From positions 1 through 9,045 of the forward strand of contig MHQD01000019.1 in NCBI GenBank assembly GCA_001822215.1: a DNA stretch of 9,045 bases. Reading direction: 5' to 3'. The notes beneath the pieces were generated by a model. That model did not search any database. It was not told the origin of the DNA and saw only the letters and a list, made by a program, of their open reading frames with translations. This document shows positions 4,921-9,045 of this stretch, in pieces. Source of the stretch: Candidatus Sungbacteria bacterium RIFCSPHIGHO2_01_FULL_50_25 (GTDB lineage Bacteria > Patescibacteriota > Minisyncoccia > Sungbacterales > HO2-52-23). The stretch's first letter is position 1, and each line of letters begins with the position of its first letter. The position numbers and the translations under genes are program-made.

Positions 4921-4950
4921 TTGCTTTTTTCTCGCTCTGGCATATATAAT
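4921..4950 (+). promoter_or_regulatory. rpoD: Promoter of the sigma-70 gene
   Basis: TTGCTT (4921-4926) and a perfect TATAAT (4945-4950) are separated by 18 bp. The start near 4957 gives a 26-nt leader containing GGAGG (4973-4977), 5 nt before the ATG. Confidence 0.65.
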
Positions 4951-4982
4951 TGCCGGTACAGATCTTTCACACGGAGGATACT

Positions 4983-6584
4983 ATGCGGCGAGGAAGAAGA
5001 GTTCCGTTTGTCATTGATCCAAACGGCGGTTTCTCAATTTCAGGCGGTTCGTTTGGCGACGAGGGCGATATCCTTTCTCTTGCGCCTCGCGGTGCGGAAG
5101 GAATCGCGGGAGAAAACGGGGGTGATCTTGATCGGGAGACCATGTATGATCGCTTGCCGGCAGGCGGGAAACCGACCGCCATCGGGATGTACTTCAAAGA
5201 GATGGGGAAAGTCGACCTTCTTACGAAGGAAGATGAAATTTGCTTTGGGAAAGCCATTGATGTTGCTTTTGCGGCAATTGTCCGCGAGATTGTGTTTTTC
5301 CCGGTTTTTCAGTCAGCCATTAAATCATTTCGCGTGGATTCGAGGAGAAATCCCTATCGGGGTTCGGGTGAGGAGATATTTATTTCCTCTGATGGCTCGG
5401 AAATCAGGCAGAAGCCGACTGTTCGGCAGGCACAAGACATTCTTGAAAAGGTCATTCGCCTTTTTGACCAGCCGACTGACAGGGGAAGAAAGAATGGCGG
5501 GTTTTGCATGGACCCGGAACGCGGCGAAGCAATAGTCGAACATCTTCTTCTTTATCGCTTTAATCGAAGGATTCTGAAGAAGATTGCGGATGAAATCGTC
5601 GCTGGCACTTCAGACGTTCGGAGTCACCATGAGTTTCTTTGCGGAAAGAACGGACACAACGGTATCGCTTCTTTTTTCTTTGAAGGTGAATGGAGCGAAG
5701 AGGACGATTCTTTGAATTTTGAGCTTGCGCGAAAAGGACTCCGGCCGCGTGAGCGTATGCATTCGATTCTTGTGAGGAGGGTTAGGCAGGGCGCGATGAA
5801 ATTTGCCATGCCGGCTCGAGAAATCCTACAACGAACGCAGCGGATTCGCGCGGCGCTCGAATCAATGCGGGCGCTTGAAAAGGAGTTTGTTGCGGCAAAT
5901 CTGCGGTTGGTCATCTCGATGGCGAAGCGCTACTCATGGATCAAATCCCTTGATCTTAGTGACATCATTCAAGAAGGGAATTTCGGCCTTATGAAAGCGG
6001 TTGAGCGTTTCGACTATCGGCGGGGGTATAAATTCTCGACGTGTGCAACTCCTTGGATCAAGCAGGCCATCACGCGCGCGCTTGCGGATAAAGGGATGCT
6101 TATCCGGATTCCGTACCACGTGTTTGAGGAGCGTATCCGTGTTTTTCGGACGAAACAGGCGCTTACCGATGAACTTGGGCATGTGCCGGATGTTGAGGAG
6201 ATAGCCGAGTATGCAGAGATGCCTGTACACAAAGTTATGCGGCATATCTTTGCGAATGAGCCGGTTTCCCTTGATAAGCCCGTTGGAGACGATGATTCGG
6301 TATTGAGTGATTTTGTCGAGGACGAGTCAGCTGAATCGCCGTACGAACTCGTTGAGACGGAAGAGAAGGCGGAGCGCGCTGAAGAAATTCTTAGTGAGCT
6401 TTCGCCGAAAGAGCAAACCATTCTTCGAATGCGTTTTGGACTAGATGGCGAGGATCCGATGACTCTTGAGGTTGTCGGTCAGAGATTCAGGGTGACGCGC
6501 GAGCGCATCCGCCAGATCGAAACAAAAGCGCTGAATCGCTTGCGAAATCCCATCCGCGCGAAACTCCTCCGCGAATTGATATAA
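4983..6584 (+). CDS. rpoD: Sigma-70 family RNA polymerase sigma factor, primary-type architecture
   Basis: A 533-residue sigma-70 factor. Region 1.2 is at about 62-95 (MYFKEMGKVDLLTKEDE); a long poorly conserved segment with basic and acidic patches follows (96-290), as in large primary sigma factors. Region 2 is at about 294-370 (ANLRLVISMAKRY, DLSDIIQEGNFGLMKAVERF), region 3 at about 371-440, and region 4 at about 460-533, ending VTRERIRQIETKALNRLRNP. Region 4.2 keeps R506, E507 and R510, the -35-reading positions. In region 2.3 the usual FSTYATWWIRQAITR reads FSTCATPWIKQAITR, so C354 and P357 replace two promoter-melting aromatics while W358 and F351 remain. The ATG at 4983 has GGAGG 5 nt upstream; an upstream in-frame start at 4950 overlaps the -10 box and is rejected. 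It is probably the housekeeping factor, but an alternative group 2 sigma is possible. Confidence 0.9.
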   Translation: MRRGRRVPFVIDPNGGFSISGGSFGDEGDILSLAPRGAEGIAGENGGDLDRETMYDRLPAGGKPTAIGMYFKEMGKVDLLTKEDEICFGKAIDVAFAAIVREIVFFPVFQSAIKSFRVDSRRNPYRGSGEEIFISSDGSEIRQKPTVRQAQDILEKVIRLFDQPTDRGRKNGGFCMDPERGEAIVEHLLLYRFNRRILKKIADEIVAGTSDVRSHHEFLCGKNGHNGIASFFFEGEWSEEDDSLNFELARKGLRPRERMHSILVRRVRQGAMKFAMPAREILQRTQRIRAALESMRALEKEFVAANLRLVISMAKRYSWIKSLDLSDIIQEGNFGLMKAVERFDYRRGYKFSTCATPWIKQAITRALADKGMLIRIPYHVFEERIRVFRTKQALTDELGHVPDVEEIAEYAEMPVHKVMRHIFANEPVSLDKPVGDDDSVLSDFVEDESAESPYELVETEEKAERAEEILSELSPKEQTILRMRFGLDGEDPMTLEVVGQRFRVTRERIRQIETKALNRLRNPIRAKLLRELI

Positions 6585-6596
6585 AAGAACAATATG

Positions 6597-6621
6597 AAGG
6601 GCAGATTCGTCTGCCTTTTTT
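6597..6621 (+). terminator. Intrinsic terminator of the sigma-70 gene
   Basis: GGCAGA (6600-6605) pairs with TCTGCC (6610-6615) around a stable TTCG tetraloop; the base extends through G-T and A-T pairs, and six T residues follow (6616-6621). It lies 12 bp after the TAA stop. Confidence 0.92.
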
Positions 6622-6626
6622 CTTTA

Positions 6627-6655
6627 TTGAAAAGGTATTCGCTTTTGAGTATTAT
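6627..6655 (+). promoter_or_regulatory. alaS: Promoter of alaS, leaderless
   Basis: TTGAAA (6627-6632) and TATTAT (6650-6655) are exactly 17 bp apart. ATG at 6663 follows 7 nt after the -10, so the transcript should start at or next to the start codon. The geometry is the same as for mnmA, including an identical -35 hexamer. Confidence 0.78.
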
Positions 6656-6662
6656 AAACCCC

Positions 6663-8561
6663 ATGAATGCATCAGAAATTCGGCAAAAATTTTTGAAGTT
6701 TTTCGAGGAACGGGGACACGTGATTATCTCATCTTCATTCTTGGTTCCCGAGGGCGATAATACGACGCTTTTTACGGGATCCGGAATGCAGCCGTTGATT
6801 AAATATCTTTTGGGCGAGTCCCATCCGGCTGGCCGTCGGTTGGTAAACTCGCAGAAAAGTTTTCGTGCCGAAGATATTGATGAAGTGGGCGATAATCGTC
6901 ATACGACATTCTTTGAGATGCTTGGGAATTGGTCGCTTGGTGAATATTTCAAAGAAGAACAGCTTCCGTGGTTTTTTGAATTTCTGACCGATATCGTTGG
7001 GCTTGATCCGCAGAAGCTATACGTGACCGTGTTTGCGGGTGATAAAGAAAATAATATTCCGCGAGATGATGAATCGGTTGCAATTTGGCAGCGGTTGTTT
7101 AAAGAAAAAGGGATTGAGGCAAAGGCGGTGGAGCTTATGAATGAAGAACGCGGCAATGAGTTGGGCCTGCAGGGCGGACGTATCTTTTACTATGGAGATA
7201 AAAATTGGTGGAGCCGAGCGGGCGCGCCTGCAAAAATGCCCGCGCGCGAGCCGGGCGGGCCAGATTCGGAAGTATTCTATGAATTTCTTGGCGTTGAACA
7301 CAATACAAAGTTCGGAGCTCATTGCCATCCAAACTGTGATTGCGGTAGATTCGTTGAAATCGGCAACTCAGTTTTTATGGAATATAAGAAGTTGGAAAAC
7401 GGTACCTTTGAAAAATTAGAACAGAAGAACGTCGATTTTGGCGGTGGGCTTGAGCGGATTACGGCGGCGTCAAACGATAGTTCCAACATATTCACGATTG
7501 ATCTTCTGGCTCCTTTGGTTGAACGGATTCGATCCGGTGCAACAGATTCAAATGAACGATCTGAACGCATCATTGCCGATCATGTGCGTGCGAGCGTATT
7601 TCTCATCGGCGACGGCGTAGCTCCATCCAATAAAGATCGCGGCTATATGCTTCGGCGTCTCATACGTCGGGCAGTCACGCACGGCCATTATCTGGTCGGT
7701 CTTCCAACGGGATTTTTGAGTGTGTTGATCGATGCGGTTATATCATCGTATAAAGATGCCTATCCGGATTTGAAACGCGACCGCGAGATGATTCGGGAAG
7801 TGTTTGAAAAAGAGCAGGCAGCATTTGAACGAACGTATGCAAATGGTATTAAGGAGTTTGAAAAACTGCTTGTCAAAGGAGACGTGATTTCGGGAGCGGA
7901 TGCGTTCATTCTTCTTGCGTCTCATGGATTTCCGCTTGAATTGACGGAAGAACTTGCCGCGCGTGCAGGAAAAACTGTTGATCGGGGAGCTTTTGCAAAA
8001 GAAGTGAAACTCCATCAGGAAATTTCCCGCGCGGGGTCGGAAGCGAAATTCGGCGGGCATGGGCTTTACTTGAGAACCGGGGAGGTGACGATCCGCGACG
8101 AGTCCGAAGTTGAAAAAGTGACGCGCCTGCACACGGCTACGCATTTGATGCATGCCGCGCTTCGTGCGGTTTTGGGCCCCGAGGTGCGCCAAGACGGCTC
8201 TGATATCACCGTTGAGCGCACGCGTTTTGATTTTCGGTTTCCGAGGAAAATCAGCCCGGAAGAGCTTGCGAAAATCGAGGAGTGGGTGAACGGTGCGATT
8301 CAACGAGATTTGACGGTGAAATGGGAGGAGACGGAATATGAAGAGGCGCTTAAGGAAGGCGCGCTTGGATTTTTCCGGGAAAAATATCCTCCGCGCGTGA
8401 AAGTATATACGGTTTTTAACCCGAAGACCGGCGAGGTGTTTTCCAAAGAATTCTGCGGCGGGCCGCACGTTGAGCATACCGGAACCATAGGCCGATTTCA
8501 TATCACCAAAGAAGAGTCGTCGTCCGCAGGCGTGAGGCGGATCCGTGCACAAATCGAGTAG
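6663..8561 (+). CDS. alaS: Alanyl-tRNA synthetase, short form
   Basis: AlaRS charges tRNA-Ala with alanine. This protein has 632 residues against about 875 in E. coli. The N-terminus MNASEIRQKFLKFFEERGH is the canonical family start, fixing the ATG at 6663; an in-frame ATG at 6594 lies in the preceding terminator. Class II motifs are visible: HTTFFEMLGNWSLGEYFK (motif 2) and VDFGGGLERI (motif 3). The central part has the cysteine- and histidine-rich GAHCHPNCDCGRFVEIGNS. The editing core is present with all four expected zinc or active-site residues: H490 and H494 (HTATH), C598 and H602 (CGGPH). Between KFGGHG (462-467) and HTATH there are only 22 residues, where E. coli has about 100, so the editing-domain beta-barrel is missing. 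The protein ends after SAGVRRIRAQIE, so the C-Ala domain is missing too. Single-gene unit with a leaderless promoter. Confidence 0.96.
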   Translation: MNASEIRQKFLKFFEERGHVIISSSFLVPEGDNTTLFTGSGMQPLIKYLLGESHPAGRRLVNSQKSFRAEDIDEVGDNRHTTFFEMLGNWSLGEYFKEEQLPWFFEFLTDIVGLDPQKLYVTVFAGDKENNIPRDDESVAIWQRLFKEKGIEAKAVELMNEERGNELGLQGGRIFYYGDKNWWSRAGAPAKMPAREPGGPDSEVFYEFLGVEHNTKFGAHCHPNCDCGRFVEIGNSVFMEYKKLENGTFEKLEQKNVDFGGGLERITAASNDSSNIFTIDLLAPLVERIRSGATDSNERSERIIADHVRASVFLIGDGVAPSNKDRGYMLRRLIRRAVTHGHYLVGLPTGFLSVLIDAVISSYKDAYPDLKRDREMIREVFEKEQAAFERTYANGIKEFEKLLVKGDVISGADAFILLASHGFPLELTEELAARAGKTVDRGAFAKEVKLHQEISRAGSEAKFGGHGLYLRTGEVTIRDESEVEKVTRLHTATHLMHAALRAVLGPEVRQDGSDITVERTRFDFRFPRKISPEELAKIEEWVNGAIQRDLTVKWEETEYEEALKEGALGFFREKYPPRVKVYTVFNPKTGEVFSKEFCGGPHVEHTGTIGRFHITKEESSSAGVRRIRAQIE

Positions 8562-8586
8562 TATTCTCGTCCAATCGCTGTTTTTT

Positions 8587-8595
8587 TGATATACT
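8587..8595 (+). promoter_or_regulatory. Extended -10 promoter of the actin-like gene, leaderless
   Basis: TGA followed by TATACT (8590-8595) is an extended -10 element; no -35 match lies 16-18 bp upstream. ATG at 8602 begins 6 nt after it, the expected transcription start. No Shine-Dalgarno is present. There is no convincing alaS terminator before it: only a 4-bp CGAG/CTCG stem (8555-8569) and a separate T-run (8581-8587). Confidence 0.55.
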
Positions 8596-8601
8596 GGACA
8601 T

Positions 8602-9045
8602 ATGTCATTTATGTCTATTTTCGGGAAGCGGCATGTCCCCGTTTTTATGGTGGTTGATGTCGGAACGCATGCAATTCGCGCGCTTACATTTGAAGTGCCG
8701 AATGGGGCGGTGAAGCCGACGGTGATAAAAAAATACTTTTTTCGCCTGCCGCCCGCATCGCTTACCGATGAAGAGAGCGTAGAGCGCCATACCCTCCGGG
8801 TGAGCGGGAAATTGCGCGAACTCATGTTTGCCGCGCTGAAAGAACTCGGCCGCGTACCGAAAAAAATCTGGATCGGGATCGGACCGCATCTTGCTCCGTA
8901 TTCTCTCGAAATATGGGAGGGGGAGTACGATTCGCCGCGTGCATTTGTGACGAAGGATGATCTGTCCGGTTACTTTGAGGAACTCTCGAAAAAATATCGG
9001 AACGATACCACGTATGTCATGGCGTTTCCCATCGAGGCGTTTTTG
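8602..9045 (+). CDS. FtsA/PilM-like actin-fold ATPase, 5' part only
   Basis: An open frame of 148 codons that runs off the window end. VVDVGTHAIRALTFEV at about residues 18-33 is the phosphate-1 motif of the actin/HSP70 superfamily, in the DIGTxxIRAL form used by FtsA and PilM. Downstream, KIWIGIGPHLAPYSLEI and then VTKDDLSGYFEELSKKY...AFPIEAFL resemble the start of the FtsA 1C-type insertion, where a strand reading like HxxPxxY is expected. A role in cell division (membrane tethering of FtsZ) or type IV pilus assembly (PilM) is possible; the missing ATPase motifs and C-terminus are needed to choose. The start is ATG 8602, directly after an extended -10; ATG 8611 is an alternative. alaS lies 40 bp upstream. 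Confidence 0.75.
   Translation, partial: MSFMSIFGKRHVPVFMVVDVGTHAIRALTFEVPNGAVKPTVIKKYFFRLPPASLTDEESVERHTLRVSGKLRELMFAALKELGRVPKKIWIGIGPHLAPYSLEIWEGEYDSPRAFVTKDDLSGYFEELSKKYRNDTTYVMAFPIEAFL

Noticed and set aside
4950..4982. Upstream start extending the sigma factor by 11 residues
   Set aside because: It starts on the last base of the TATAAT box, so it would not be transcribed from that promoter; GGAGG at 4973-4977 points to ATG 4983.
6594..6662. Upstream ATG extending alaS by 23 residues
   Set aside because: The extension is translated from the sigma-gene terminator and the alaS promoter; the canonical AlaRS N-terminus starts at 6663.
790..8561. Possible UGA recoding (Gly code of some candidate phyla)
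   Set aside because: All complete genes here stop at TAA or TAG and none at TGA, which looked suggestive. However, every conserved domain is intact under the standard code with no in-frame TGA, so recoding is not supported; eight stops are too few to infer anything.
7743..8825. 360-codon - strand ORF opposite alaS and the actin-like gene
   Set aside because: Long only because of codon bias on the + strand; it spans the 3' half of alaS, an intergenic gap and another gene, and shows no recognisable domain.

Overview
The window looks like a chromosomal fragment of a Candidate Phyla Radiation (Patescibacteria, most likely Parcubacteria-type) bacterium. This is inferred from several things: a short-type alanyl-tRNA synthetase, a stand-alone 53-residue double-CxxC protein of the DUF5679 kind, a DUF378 membrane protein, simple AT-rich repeats carried inside a coding gene, several genes whose start codon sits directly downstream of a -10 box, and standard-code ORFs of about 50% GC. 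No mobile element, CRISPR array or phage gene was seen. All protein genes lie on the + strand; the only - strand gene is a tRNA.

Layout. Positions 1-317 hold no convincing gene: a 15-bp inverted repeat and other hairpins, a terminator-like hairpin, and a promoter. Then come a small DUF378-type membrane protein (318-551), a bidirectional terminator, and tRNA-Ile(GAT) on the - strand (603-674) with its own promoter. These are followed by a HAD phosphatase-like gene (790-1482, ending in a terminator), a DUF5679-like zinc-ribbon protein (1582-1743), an HU-type DNA-binding protein (1826-2107, followed by a 16-bp hairpin), mnmA (2202-3407), a fused aminopropyltransferase / AdoMet-decarboxylase-like gene (3475-4854), a sigma-70 factor (4983-6584), alaS (6663-8561), and the 5' part of an FtsA/PilM-like actin-fold gene (8602 to the window end).

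Neighbouring genes are mostly separated by their own promoters and terminators, so this is a row of single-gene transcription units rather than an operon. Translation is the commonest theme (tRNA-Ile, MnmA wobble thiouridylation, AlaRS), joined by transcription and chromosome functions (sigma factor, HU), polyamine metabolism and a divisome or pilus ATPase.

The points most worth a second look are: (1) the polyamine fusion, whose decarboxylase half keeps the pyruvoyl-forming and catalytic positions but has lost residues expected for AdoMet binding; (2) the sigma factor, which has Cys and Pro where two promoter-melting aromatics are expected; (3) mnmA, which has absorbed three different short repeat types in frame; (4) a split between genes with a near-perfect Shine-Dalgarno and genes that appear to be transcribed leaderless; (5) the small AlaRS lacking the editing beta-barrel and C-Ala domain. 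Start codons for mnmA, alaS, the fusion gene and the sigma factor are placed downstream of the longest possible ORF start, for reasons given in each entry.
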